Of a DNA stretch of 64,000 nt, positions 15,920 to 23,774 are shown one piece after another (positions within the stretch are counted from its first letter, which is position 1; the number at the start of each line of letters is the position of its first letter). Location of the stretch: the NCBI GenBank assembly GCA_910580075.1, contig CAJTVR010000008.1, positions 20,312 to 84,311 of the forward strand, in the 5' to 3' direction. A program made the position numbers and the translations under genes. Below the pieces are notes generated by a model. The model was not told the DNA's origin. It did not search any database and worked only from the letters and a program-made list of their open reading frames with translations. This DNA comes from an uncultured Eubacterium sp. (GTDB lineage: Bacteria; Bacillota; Clostridia; Lachnospirales; Lachnospiraceae).

Positions 15920-17281
15920 TTACCTGCGTTTCATAAGCCTTTTTACTATTTTCATAAATTCCCTGTCACGCACCAGCCGCAGCATGCTGAGCAGAAAAAC
16001 ATATACGGTTACTTTTCCACGTATAACCAGACTGCCTTCCAGATACAGCTTTTCAGATTCAAAATCAGGAATCAGGCTGCATGGATAGCGGTAAACCGCC
16101 GGAATCAGGCTCAGAATTCCTAATACCCCGCCCGTCAGCGCCGGATCTGAGAGCGAAAACGTGATATCCGCTTCAAATTTTCTAGGCTTATAGCTGCGGA
16201 TCAGGCAGCAGAGCTCTTTCCATAAATGCCCCAGAACAAGCCGGTTTGTTTCGTCTTTATACTCTTTATAAACCTGACGGATTTTATCAGTTATTCCGCC
16301 TGTTTTTCCTGAACGCGGCTCCTTGTGTGAATCTTTTTTCTGTCCGCTGTTTTGGGAAGAAGCCTTTTTCTGCCGGCGTCTTTGTTTGGCAGAGCGGGAT
16401 TCTGTTTCCTGCTTTGTTTTGTTTCCAGCGTTTTCTGACAGTTTTTCCTGTCCTGCTTCTGCCGGTATTTCTGCCGTGTTTTTCAGTCTGATTTCAGCAG
16501 ATTCTTTCAGAGCATGTGACGCTTCTCCTGCTTTTTTCACCGATGTTTCTTTTTCTATATCTATATCTGTATCTATATCTGCTGGTATTTCTGCTGATAT
16601 TTCTTCTGCTGTATCTGCCGGTGTTTCTGCTGATATTTCTTCTGTATCTGCCGACGTTTCTGCTGTATTTGCCGGTGTTTCTTTTTCTATATCTGCCGGT
16701 GTTTCTGCTGATGTTTCTTTTTCTGTATCTGCCGGCGTTTCTATCTGTATTTCTTTTGGTATTTCCACCGGTGTTTCTTTCGCTGTTTTTACCGATGTTT
16801 TTTCCTGTCCCTGGCTTGCAGCATCTGTCTGATTTCGTGACAGATTCCCCTGCCCGCAGCCGGAATCTGCCTGCTGCGGACCACCCGGGCTCTGATTCGA
16901 ATCTGCTTTCTGATTTTTTTTCCGGCCCCGCTGTCTTTTGCGGCTTTGCCGGACCTGTTTTCTGTCTGAAAGCCATGCAAGTGCTTTTAACACGTCAATC
17001 CCGGCTGCCTTAACTGTACTCACAATCCCCTTTGGCCCGTAGCTGAATGTGACATGAATCAGATGCAGCAGCCAGCTGATTTTTACCTGTATGCTGATAT
17101 TTTTTACAGGATTTTTCTCCTCTGGATCTGCTATTCTTTCATTGTGCACCCTGATGTCATAACGTACCGGTACAAAGCAGACAAGCAGCAGTACTGCAAG
17201 AAGAAGCACAAACAGTGCGAGCAAAAGCCATCCGGCAGCCTGAAGCAGCATCAGAAGAAACAGTCCGATTGTTTTGATCAT
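15920..17281 (-). CDS. DUF2953 protein (YtfI-like) with a long Glu/Thr-rich repeat insert
   Basis: 453 residues. An N-terminal membrane helix (about 5-35) is followed by FVPVRYDIRVHNE, the normal start of DUF2953. The C-terminal 110 residues (YKPRKFEADITFSLSDPALTGGVLGIL) close the domain. Between them lies a low-complexity insert of more than 200 residues, with repeated ETPADTEKE and ETSAE units, far longer than in the usual roughly 220-residue relatives. Its start overlaps the stop of the upstream hypothetical gene by 4 bp (ATGA). In Bacillus the homologue neighbours gerW; the function is unknown but sporulation-linked. Confidence 0.8.
   Translation of the reverse strand: MIKTIGLFLLMLLQAAGWLLLALFVLLLAVLLLVCFVPVRYDIRVHNERIADPEEKNPVKNISIQVKISWLLHLIHVTFSYGPKGIVSTVKAAGIDVLKALAWLSDRKQVRQSRKRQRGRKKNQKADSNQSPGGPQQADSGCGQGNLSRNQTDAASQGQEKTSVKTAKETPVEIPKEIQIETPADTEKETSAETPADIEKETPANTAETSADTEEISAETPADTAEEISAEIPADIDTDIDIEKETSVKKAGEASHALKESAEIRLKNTAEIPAEAGQEKLSENAGNKTKQETESRSAKQRRRQKKASSQNSGQKKDSHKEPRSGKTGGITDKIRQVYKEYKDETNRLVLGHLWKELCCLIRSYKPRKFEADITFSLSDPALTGGVLGILSLIPAVYRYPCSLIPDFESEKLYLEGSLVIRGKVTVYVFLLSMLRLVRDREFMKIVKRLMKRR
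16545..16790 (-). repeat. Low-complexity coding repeats in the DUF2953 gene
   Basis: About 245 bp of imperfect repeats of the type TCTGCCGGTGTTTCT and TTTCTTTTTCTATATCTG on the plus strand, encoding ETPADTEKETSAE-like units. The repeats are in multiples of three, so copy-number changes would alter protein length without breaking the frame. Confidence 0.75.
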
Positions 17282-17619
17282 GTACTGTCACCTGCCTTTT
17301 CGTGCTGCCCGAAAAAATGTTTTACTTTAAACCCGCCTGTTTCTTTATAGACATCTGTCACAATCTCTGCTGCTATTTCCAAGGCCTCATCATAGCCTTT
17401 TGCAATTCCGACGATATAAAGATTCTGTTTCGGATAACATTTCTGCCGAAGCTCTCTGACTGGAATAATTTCCAGCAGGTTTGTCCCATATCTGCACAGC
17501 ACAATAATAAAAGTATTTATAAGAAGTGCATTATGAGTGATTTTCCATTTTAAGCGCCTGATTTTTGCAGCTTTCTTAGGAATGCTTTCCCCAAGATACA
17601 AATTTTCATACCAAATCAT
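17278..17619 (-). CDS. Conserved hypothetical protein between NUDIX and DUF2953 genes
   Basis: 113 residues from the ATG at 17619, chosen for AAGGAG five bases upstream. A longer frame to 17658 has no such site. I do not recognise a family. The protein begins MIWYENLYLGESIPKKAAK, has a mixed hydrophobic stretch (NALLINTFIIVLCRYGTNLLEII) too polar for a sure membrane span, and ends with a lysine/histidine-rich tail. The last 4 bp overlap the DUF2953 start, so it is co-translated with that gene. Confidence 0.65.
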   Translation of the reverse strand: MIWYENLYLGESIPKKAAKIRRLKWKITHNALLINTFIIVLCRYGTNLLEIIPVRELRQKCYPKQNLYIVGIAKGYDEALEIAAEIVTDVYKETGGFKVKHFFGQHEKAGDST

Positions 17620-17697
17620 CCATACTCCTTGCGGACTCCCGCCAAAGCATGCAGACATACTACAATATTGTGCAAAAAGAAATGCCGCACACGTAAC

Positions 17698-18150
17698 CTA
17701 AAAATACTTTTTGTTTCCCCAAAGATTACTCTTTTTCAGACTCAGGTATTCATTATAAGCCTGCTCTAAAATCTGCTTTTCATTCGAAAATTTCAGCAGA
17801 TGATATGCTTCATGAAACTTGTAATAACCGGAGTCCACAAAAAATTCTTCCCATTGTGGCTTACTGTAATAATTGTCCGCCATCATCAGATACCAATGGA
17901 CTTCTTTTTCCACGGTATCCTCCGGTACATTAAAAGAATACTGGCTTGCACCGATATATTTGATGATTGCCGCATTCACACCAGTCTCTTCCAAAACTTC
18001 TCGGGCCGCTGTCTCCTTATAGTCTTCCCCTTCTTCAACAGTACCCTTTGGAAGAACCCAGCCCTCGTACTTATTCTTATAATTTTTATAAAGCAGCAGG
18101 ATTTTACCGCGGAATATTACCACACCACCACAACTGGTTGCTTCTATCAT
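17698..18150 (-). CDS. NUDIX hydrolase
   Basis: 150 residues. The Nudix box is complete at residues 36-58: GTVEEGEDYKETAAREVLEE followed by TGV. The upstream PKG (VLPKGTVEEGE) resembles MutT- and Ap4A-hydrolase-type enzymes. It should hydrolyse a nucleoside diphosphate linked to some moiety. AGGAGGTG precedes the ATG and the gene has its own promoter at 18240-18268. It heads the group of four minus-strand genes ending with gerW. Confidence 0.88.
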   Translation of the reverse strand: MIEATSCGGVVIFRGKILLLYKNYKNKYEGWVLPKGTVEEGEDYKETAAREVLEETGVNAAIIKYIGASQYSFNVPEDTVEKEVHWYLMMADNYYSKPQWEEFFVDSGYYKFHEAYHLLKFSNEKQILEQAYNEYLSLKKSNLWGNKKYF

Positions 18151-18239
18151 TACAACACCTCCTGATGTGGCTTTGTAATAGAAATAGAAACAGGCGAAGC
18201 AGCCTTCTTTCTATTGCCTAAAACAAATAACTAAACAGT

Positions 18240-18268
18240 AGTATACCCCAATTCATGAATACATGCAA
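18240..18268 (-). promoter_or_regulatory. Promoter of the NUDIX gene
   Basis: TTGCAT (18268-18263) and TATACT (18245-18240) are 17 bp apart on the minus strand. The predicted start is near 18233, leaving an 80-nt leader before the NUDIX ATG. Confidence 0.65.
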
Positions 18269-18307
18269 GAAAATCGTGGTGTTTTTTTAGAGAATCGTCT
18301 GGCCGCG

Positions 18308-18460
18308 GCAGTCCATTTAGAAAATCTGCAGCGCCAGACTGTTTTCAAAGTCTACAGCCGCAGTCCATCCAAAAAATCTGCAGCGCCAGGCTGATCTCAA
18401 AGTCTGACTGCTGCAGTTCATTCAGAAAGTCTGCGGCTGCAGTCCATTCAGAAAAAAGAG
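18308..18460. repeat. 26-bp degenerate tandem repeats
   Basis: About six imperfect units. Units of the type GCAGTCCATTTAGAAAATCT start at 18308, 18360, 18413 and 18439, and the units between them are a diverged form CCAGACTGTTTTCAAAGTCT. The period is 26 bp, with 52-53 bp super-units. The block fills the intergenic space between the GNAT gene's 3' end and the NUDIX promoter. It has no ORF of note. Confidence 0.7.
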
Positions 18461-18509
18461 TATTTCATTTTGATGCCAGACACCCATCATGACATTCAAT
18501 TGCAGTTTT

Positions 18510-19277
18510 TCAGACCCCAAACAGCACTTCATACGCTGTATACTCCCGCTCAAAATGATACCCCAGCTTTTCTGCCAGGCCCAGTGACCACAGATTCTGT
18601 GCATCCCATGCCGGATACCAGCCGCGTTTTAAACACTCCAGAATCAGTTTTGCCCCGCAGCGGTAAGCAAGTCCTTTTCTCCTGTAATCTTTTCTCGTAT
18701 CAATCTCGATCTCAATGCCGCCCGGATACCCGGAATAGGAAGAAGCTCCTGAAACAGGCTCGCCGTCTTTTAAGATCACCGCTCCAAGCCCGTATTTTTG
18801 ATACAGCGCATAGCTGTCATACTGTGCCGTCCAGTCCCTGCACCATTCAGACTGTCTGCAGCGCCAGAACAGTTCTTCATCCATCATCTTCATTGTATAA
18901 GCCGCATCCAGCCCGTCTGCTGCTGCCTGAAGGCTTTCCCTGTGAAAGATATCCGGTTCTTTTTTTAGTGCATAACGGACTGTTTTTTTCGCCCTTTTTA
19001 AATAGCAGCTTTCTATAAAAGCTGCCCAGCCATCGTCTTTTGGAACCAGAATCAGAAAATCCCTTCCGGCAGACTCTGCATAAAATATAAGCTCTTTGTC
19101 CGGCGCTCCGGCAAAAAAGCAGAAATCTCCAAGCAGGGCCATGGCTGAGGATGGATTTTCCAGGGAATCTGTATAGATATTTCCCATTACCCCTTTTAGA
19201 CATGACCAGATCATCGTTTCCTGCCATCCTTCAAATAACCTGGCTGCTTTTTCTGTCTGTATCAGATGATAAACCAT
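18510..19277 (-). CDS. GNAT-family acetyltransferase
   Basis: 255 residues. The C-terminal half carries GGIEIEIDTRKDYRRKGLAYRCGAKLI split over two strands. The RRKGLA loop binds acetyl-CoA, and WDAQNLWSLGLAEKLGY is the characteristic final strand with its N-x-x-S contact. The N-terminal half is less conserved, as in the GNAT_acetyltran (PF12746-like) group. It lies 12 bp downstream of the cysteine synthase-like gene in the same direction, so the two share a promoter. The substrate is unknown. Confidence 0.8.
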   Translation of the reverse strand: MVYHLIQTEKAARLFEGWQETMIWSCLKGVMGNIYTDSLENPSSAMALLGDFCFFAGAPDKELIFYAESAGRDFLILVPKDDGWAAFIESCYLKRAKKTVRYALKKEPDIFHRESLQAAADGLDAAYTMKMMDEELFWRCRQSEWCRDWTAQYDSYALYQKYGLGAVILKDGEPVSGASSYSGYPGGIEIEIDTRKDYRRKGLAYRCGAKLILECLKRGWYPAWDAQNLWSLGLAEKLGYHFEREYTAYEVLFGV

Positions 19278-19289
19278 TTTTTCCTCTTT

Positions 19290-20225
19290 TTATTCTTCGT
19301 TTTCAAACAAAGGCGTCGAAAAATAGCGTTCAGCCGTATCAGGCAGAATGGTAACGACCGTCTTTCCTTTTCCAAGTTTTTTTGCCAGCTGGATAGCAGC
19401 AGCTACATTTGTTCCGCTGGATATTCCGCACATAATCCCTTCTAAGCTGGCAAGGTCTTTGGATGTCTGTATCGCTTCCTGGTCTGAGACAATATAAATA
19501 TCTTCATAAATCTCCTGGTTTAAAATGGCCGGAATAATCCCGTCGCCAATTCCCATCTGCAGATGCGTCCCAATTGAGCCTCCGGATAAAATAGCCGCAT
19601 TTTCAGGTTCTGCAGCCCAGATTGTAATATCCGGATACTGTGCTTTTAATACTTCCCCAATACCGGTAATCGTACCGCCCGTGCCAATGCCGGAACAAAA
19701 ACCGTCGATCTGCCCTTCGGTCTGTTCTAAGATTTCCACCCCGGTATGATATTTATGGGCAATCGGATTTGCCGGATTTTCAAACTGCTGCGGTACAAAT
19801 ACATTCGGATCTTCGGCTGCCATGCGAAGCGCTGTCTTCATGCATTCTTCAATACATGCGCCGATATTGCCGGCATCATGAATCAGCACGAGCTCGGCTC
19901 CGTAATGCTGTACCAGTTTTCTTCGTTCTTCACTGACAGAATCCGGCATAATAATCCTTATTTTGTATCCGCGGACCGCACCAATCAGTGCAAGGCCGAT
20001 GCCCTGGTTTCCGCTTGTTGGTTCTACAATTATGGTATCTTTATGTATTCTGCCTTCTTTTTCTGCCCGGGCAATCATCTGGTATGCCGTCCTTGTTTTG
20101 ACAGACCCTCCCACATTCAGCCCTTCAAATTTCACGAGCACCTGTGCGCTGTCATCTGATACCATTCTGTTTAACCGGATCATCGGCGTGTGCCCCATAG
20201 CGTCTAATATATTATTATAAATCAT
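19290..20225 (-). CDS. Cysteine synthase-family PLP enzyme
   Basis: 311 residues from the ATG at 20225, chosen because AGAGGA lies 6 nt upstream; an in-frame start 30 bp earlier lacks this. GGSVKTR carries the PLP lysine (about Lys43), SGIGTGGTITGIG binds the PLP phosphate, and QFENPANPIAH is the family's mobile-loop motif. It should form cysteine from O-acetylserine and sulfide. Two positions are unusual: the substrate loop reads TSGNQGIG rather than TSGNTGIG, and the lysine motif NVGGSVKTR rather than NPGGSVKDR. Specificity may therefore differ from CysK. Its promoter is at 20264-20292. Confidence 0.82.
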   Translation of the reverse strand: MIYNNILDAMGHTPMIRLNRMVSDDSAQVLVKFEGLNVGGSVKTRTAYQMIARAEKEGRIHKDTIIVEPTSGNQGIGLALIGAVRGYKIRIIMPDSVSEERRKLVQHYGAELVLIHDAGNIGACIEECMKTALRMAAEDPNVFVPQQFENPANPIAHKYHTGVEILEQTEGQIDGFCSGIGTGGTITGIGEVLKAQYPDITIWAAEPENAAILSGGSIGTHLQMGIGDGIIPAILNQEIYEDIYIVSDQEAIQTSKDLASLEGIMCGISSGTNVAAAIQLAKKLGKGKTVVTILPDTAERYFSTPLFENEE

Positions 20226-20263
20226 GATCTGTCCTCTTTCTCTTCGCTTTTTCACTGCATTCT

Positions 20264-20292
20264 ACTATATCATACTCTTGTGTCTTCGTAAA
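20264..20292 (-). promoter_or_regulatory. Promoter of the cysteine synthase/GNAT operon
   Basis: TTTACG (20292-20287) and TATAGT (20269-20264) are 17 bp apart on the minus strand. The predicted start is close to 20257, about 30 nt before the start codon. Confidence 0.6.
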
Positions 20293-20317
20293 TATGAAAT
20301 TTAACTGCTGCTGAATC

Positions 20318-20346
20318 TTGAAATGTGCGGTATTTTATGCTATAGT
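20318..20346 (+). promoter_or_regulatory. Promoter of the flavin-protein/MATE operon
   Basis: TTGAAA (20318-20323) and TATAGT (20341-20346) with 17-bp spacing. Transcription would start near 20353 and pass through a strong hairpin before the first gene at 20488. Confidence 0.65.
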
Positions 20347-20379
20347 ATGTCCAAACCAAAAATTCATTTGCCGCCGGGT

Positions 20380-20455
20380 AACACTGCTTCCCATTCCGTC
20401 AGGCCACTGTACAGCTTTCTGTACGAGAAGGAATGGAGAACCAGTGTTTTTTATT
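20380..20455 (+). terminator. Leader hairpin with T-tract (possible attenuator)
   Basis: AACACTGCTTCCCATTCC (20380-20397) pairs with GGAATGGAGAACCAGTGTT (20430-20448) at 17 of 19 positions. A second stem GTACAG/CTGTAC nests inside the loop. The outer stem is followed by TTTTTTATTTT. It has the form of an intrinsic terminator, yet it sits between a promoter and the gene that promoter should serve. It may attenuate the operon or end a roughly 100-nt small RNA. Confidence 0.65.
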
Positions 20456-20487
20456 TTGCGGCAGCTTAAAAATCAGGAGGTACTGCT

Positions 20488-20967
20488 ATGTTTCGTAAAA
20501 TGAGAAGAAACAGACAAATGTTAACTGAAGAAGAATGTATCAGGATTCTGGAAACAGATTCATCCGGCGTCCTGGCTGTCCTTGGAGACGATGATTACCC
20601 GTATGCGGTTCCGTTAAGTTTTGTATATGCAGACCGGAAACTGTATTTCCACTGCGCATTAAGCGGACACAAACTGGATGCCATACAAAGACATGCGAAA
20701 GTTTCCTTCTGCGTCATTCACCAGGACCAGATTGTTCCAGAGGAATACACGACCTATTTTCAAAGCGTCATTGCTTTCGGCAGAATAAAAATCTTACAAA
20801 ACGATCAGGAAAAGCAGCAGGCAGCTGAAAAATTATCATTAAAATATGCCCCGGATGACTCTGCAAAAAACAGGGAAGACGCTATAAAAAAATCATGGAA
20901 TTCCCTCTGCATGCTGGAAATGACGATAGATCATCTTTCCGGCAAAAAAGCAAGGGAACTGATTTAA
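20488..20967 (+). CDS. Pyridoxamine 5'-phosphate oxidase-like flavin protein (NimA-like)
   Basis: 159 residues. GVLAVLGDDDYPYAVPLSFVYADRKLYFH is the split-barrel FMN-binding start of PPOX-like proteins. HCALSGHKLDAIQRHAKVSF is typical of the NimA subgroup linked to 5-nitroimidazole reduction. The usual role is FMN-dependent reduction of small molecules. CAGGAGG lies 9 nt before the ATG. A MATE exporter follows after 26 bp, suggesting a detoxification pair. Actual drug resistance is not shown by the sequence. Confidence 0.78.
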   Translation: MFRKMRRNRQMLTEEECIRILETDSSGVLAVLGDDDYPYAVPLSFVYADRKLYFHCALSGHKLDAIQRHAKVSFCVIHQDQIVPEEYTTYFQSVIAFGRIKILQNDQEKQQAAEKLSLKYAPDDSAKNREDAIKKSWNSLCMLEMTIDHLSGKKARELI

Positions 20968-20993
20968 AAACATAAAGAAAGAAGGTTCCTGCC

Positions 20994-22313
20994 ATGCGCA
21001 AATCATCTGACGCAGACTGTTTTTTCGAATTTGCAAAATATTCCTCGCTCAATGTACTCGGCATGCTCGGGCTGTCCTGCTATATACTGGCTGATACTTA
21101 TTTTATTTCCAGAGGAATCGGCGCTGACGGACTGACGGCCCTCAATCTTGCCATTCCTGTCTACAGCTTCATTCACGGATGCGGGCTGATGATCGGAATG
21201 GGTGCCGGCACCAGGTATTCCCTTTATAAAAGCCTTGACCATTCTAAAGAAACTGACCGGCTGTTTACAAATGCCGTGCTGCTGGCTCTGTCTGCTTCTT
21301 TGCTTTTTCTAATGACCGGGATCTTTTTCACCGGTAAAATAGTAACCCTGCTGGGAGCAGACGTGCATGTTTATCAGATGACAAAGACTTACCTAAAGGT
21401 CATACTGCTGTTTTCCCCGCTCTTTCTGATGAACAATGTGATCCTTTGTTTTGTCCGAAACGACGGAGCGCCCCAGCTTGCGATGCGCGCCATGCTAAGC
21501 GGCAGCCTTTCTAATATCGTATTAGATTATATATTTATTTTTCCATGTAACATGGGAATAACAGGCGCTGTACTGGCTACCGGAATGGCTCCTCTGGTAA
21601 GCCTTTTAATACTGTCCGCACACTTTTTCAAAAAGAAAAACCAGTTCCATTTCATTCCGTGCAGGCTGACGTTTCAAAGGATATCCGGCATTGTGATTAG
21701 CGGGGTTCCTTCCCTTGTTACCGAAGTATCATCCGGCATTGTTATGATGATCTTTAACGCTGTGATTTTAAATCTGGAAGGAAATACCGGAGTTGCCGCA
21801 TATGGTGTGATTGCAAATATTTCCCTGGTCGTGATTTCCATATACACAGGAATTTCCCAGGGAATCCAGCCGGTAATCAGCAGACATTACGGTATGGGAA
21901 ACCGCCGCAGCGCCCTGGCAGTGCTTAAATATGCCGTCGTATCCATGCTTTTGTTTTCTGCACTGATTTATGCCGGAATCTTTCTCTATGCAGAACAGTT
22001 AAGCAGCATCTTTAACAAAGATCAGAACGAACTGCTGCAGCTAATCGCCGTAAAAGGACTCCGCATATATTTTACTTCCTGTGCGCCTGCCGGGTTTAAC
22101 ATTATTATTTCCGCTTATTTCACTTCCTGTGCGCATCCGGTACCGGCAAACCTGATTTCCATGCTGCGCGGATTTGTTATCATTATTCCGCTTGCTTTTC
22201 TTTTGCCGGCCACAGCCGGCATGACTGGCGTATGGTGCGCCCTTCCATGTACAGAATTTGCGGTATCAATTGTGGGAATCGCATTTTACAGAACATACGG
22301 CCTGTCCGGTTAA
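20994..22313 (+). CDS. MATE-family efflux transporter
   Basis: 439 residues with about twelve membrane spans in two similar halves. It opens with KYSSLNVLGMLGLSCYILADTYFISRGIGADGLTALNLAIPV, split by the membrane boundary, where the D in the first helix and the GADGLTALNLA repeat are MATE signatures. It exports cationic or organic compounds in exchange for Na+ or H+. It is co-transcribed with the flavin protein. It lies tail to tail with the second, broken MATE gene. Confidence 0.88.
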   Translation: MRKSSDADCFFEFAKYSSLNVLGMLGLSCYILADTYFISRGIGADGLTALNLAIPVYSFIHGCGLMIGMGAGTRYSLYKSLDHSKETDRLFTNAVLLALSASLLFLMTGIFFTGKIVTLLGADVHVYQMTKTYLKVILLFSPLFLMNNVILCFVRNDGAPQLAMRAMLSGSLSNIVLDYIFIFPCNMGITGAVLATGMAPLVSLLILSAHFFKKKNQFHFIPCRLTFQRISGIVISGVPSLVTEVSSGIVMMIFNAVILNLEGNTGVAAYGVIANISLVVISIYTGISQGIQPVISRHYGMGNRRSALAVLKYAVVSMLLFSALIYAGIFLYAEQLSSIFNKDQNELLQLIAVKGLRIYFTSCAPAGFNIIISAYFTSCAHPVPANLISMLRGFVIIIPLAFLLPATAGMTGVWCALPCTEFAVSIVGIAFYRTYGLSG

Positions 22314-22332
22314 AGGGAGCTGCAGCTCCCTT
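22313..22332. terminator. Perfect 20-bp palindrome between convergent MATE genes
   Basis: AAGGGAGCTGCAGCTCCCTT reads the same on both strands and overlaps the stop codon of the plus-strand MATE gene. It lies 7 bp from the end of the opposing gene. It can form a hairpin in both transcripts, so it is a plausible bidirectional terminator, although only short T-runs follow. Confidence 0.5.
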
Positions 22333-22339
22333 AATGCCT

Positions 22340-23672
22340 TTAATACCCATACTTTTTTCTGTATTTTAAAAACATAAAAACAGACAGCACAAGTGCCATA
22401 AGCTCTGCCGCAGGCGTCGCCAGCCAGATTCCGTTCACGCCCAGAATCACCGGAAGTACCATCATGGCAGCCAGCATAAATACAAATGACCTTGAAAATG
22501 CAAGCACACCCGAAACCACTCCGTTTGATAATGCTGTAAACATACCGCTGGCAAAAATATTAAAGCCGATAAAAAAAAAGTGCAATGGTACAAATCCTGT
22601 TGCCCGTTACCGCAAGCTGGTAAACCGGATGCCCCGGGCGGGTAAAGACGGAAACCAGAGGGCCTGTCAGCAGCCAGGAACCAGCCGCCGTTATGACAGA
22701 TATTCCTGTAATGGTTTTCAAACTGACCGCAATCAGTTTTTTCAGCTTTTCATGATTCTGCTCTCCGTAATAATAACTGATCATAGGCGCTGCTCCATAG
22801 GAATATCCGGTATACAGGGAACTAGCAAACATTAATACATACATAATAATCGTAACTGCCGCAACCCCGTCTTCTCCGGCATAACGCAGCATTGTCCAGT
22901 TAAACATCATTGTAATTATTCCAGTCACAAGTGCTGTCGCCATCTCCGAACATCCGTTCGAAGCTGCCTTTGCTAGTACCTGAAACCGCAGTACTGGTTT
23001 TTTGAAACATAACAGGTTCTTTTTATTGCTGAAAACAAATAACCCTGCAACCGCTGTCACGGAATAGCCAAGGCCTGTTGCAATCGCGGCCCCGCCGATT
23101 CCCATATGAAATACCGCAATCAGCACATAATCAAGCACCATGTTTAAAACACCGCCCGTTACAGAACATATCAGAGAAAGAGCTGATTTGCCGCTTGCAA
23201 TCATATACAGTGTAAAATTATTCATAAGAAGAACCGGAACTGTAAATAGCAGATAGCGGCTTAAATATTCCATACAGTATCCTTCAACATCTGCCGAAAG
23301 ATTCATTCCGGCAAACATATGTTCCATAACCAGATACCCGGCAGAACACATCACTGCTCCTGCAATAACATTGACCAGAATCAGAAACGTAAAGTCTTCT
23401 TTTGCTTCTTCTGTTTTGTGCTCTCCCATTTTTTTCATAATCAGCGCGCTGCCTCCTGCAGCAAGCATTGTAGAAATCGCTGTAACCAGCTGGATGACCG
23501 GTGCTGTCAGGTTAATCGCAGACAGTGCATTCGTACCAATCAGATTGGATACAAACAGCCCGTCAGCCATTGTATAAAAAGACATAAATACCGTCATTGC
23601 AATCGTTGGCAGCGCAAATCTGAAAATATTTTTAAGTGTTACAGGCTTGTCGTATACATTCAGGTTTTCCAT
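22340..23672 (-). pseudogene. MATE-family transporter, frameshifted in a homopolymer
   Basis: The first part (370 residues from 23672) covers the MATE start (ADGLFVSNLIGTNALSAINL) through helix ten and then ends soon after GNRICTIALFFY. The last 77 residues (FFIGFNIFASGMFTALSNG) continue in another frame to 22340. The break falls in a run of nine A on the plus strand at 22571-22579. With eight A the frames join to give a normal MATE of about 445 residues. GGAGG precedes the ATG and the promoter is a MerR-type site. Possibilities are a phase-variable tract, a true pseudogene, or a sequencing error. Confidence 0.8.
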
Positions 23673-23716
23673 AGATTTTTCCTCCGTTTGGCTTGTATTT
23701 ATTCCCTGTATGCAGT

Positions 23717-23747
23717 ATCATAAACTATACAGTAACTGTACGGTCAA
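23717..23747 (-). promoter_or_regulatory. MerR-type promoter/operator of the second MATE gene
   Basis: On the minus strand TTGACC (23747-23742) and TATGAT (23722-23717) are 19 bp apart. That over-long spacer is the mark of MerR-activated promoters. The spacer contains an interrupted dyad, ACCGTACAG against CTGTATAGT (7 of 9). The divergent gene encodes a MerR-family activator, so the fit is direct. Confidence 0.8.
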
Positions 23748-23774
23748 GCCTTATTTTTATTTTAGGAGAATGCT

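Noticed and set aside
16323..17013. Several overlapping open frames on both strands rich in Ser/Phe/Leu or Arg/Asn
   Set aside because: They are shadows of the low-complexity repeats of the DUF2953 gene, which has the conserved N- and C-terminal domains.
22340..22585. Separate small membrane protein gene
   Set aside because: It is the last part of the MATE transporter continued in another frame after the A9 tract, with no ribosome binding site of its own.
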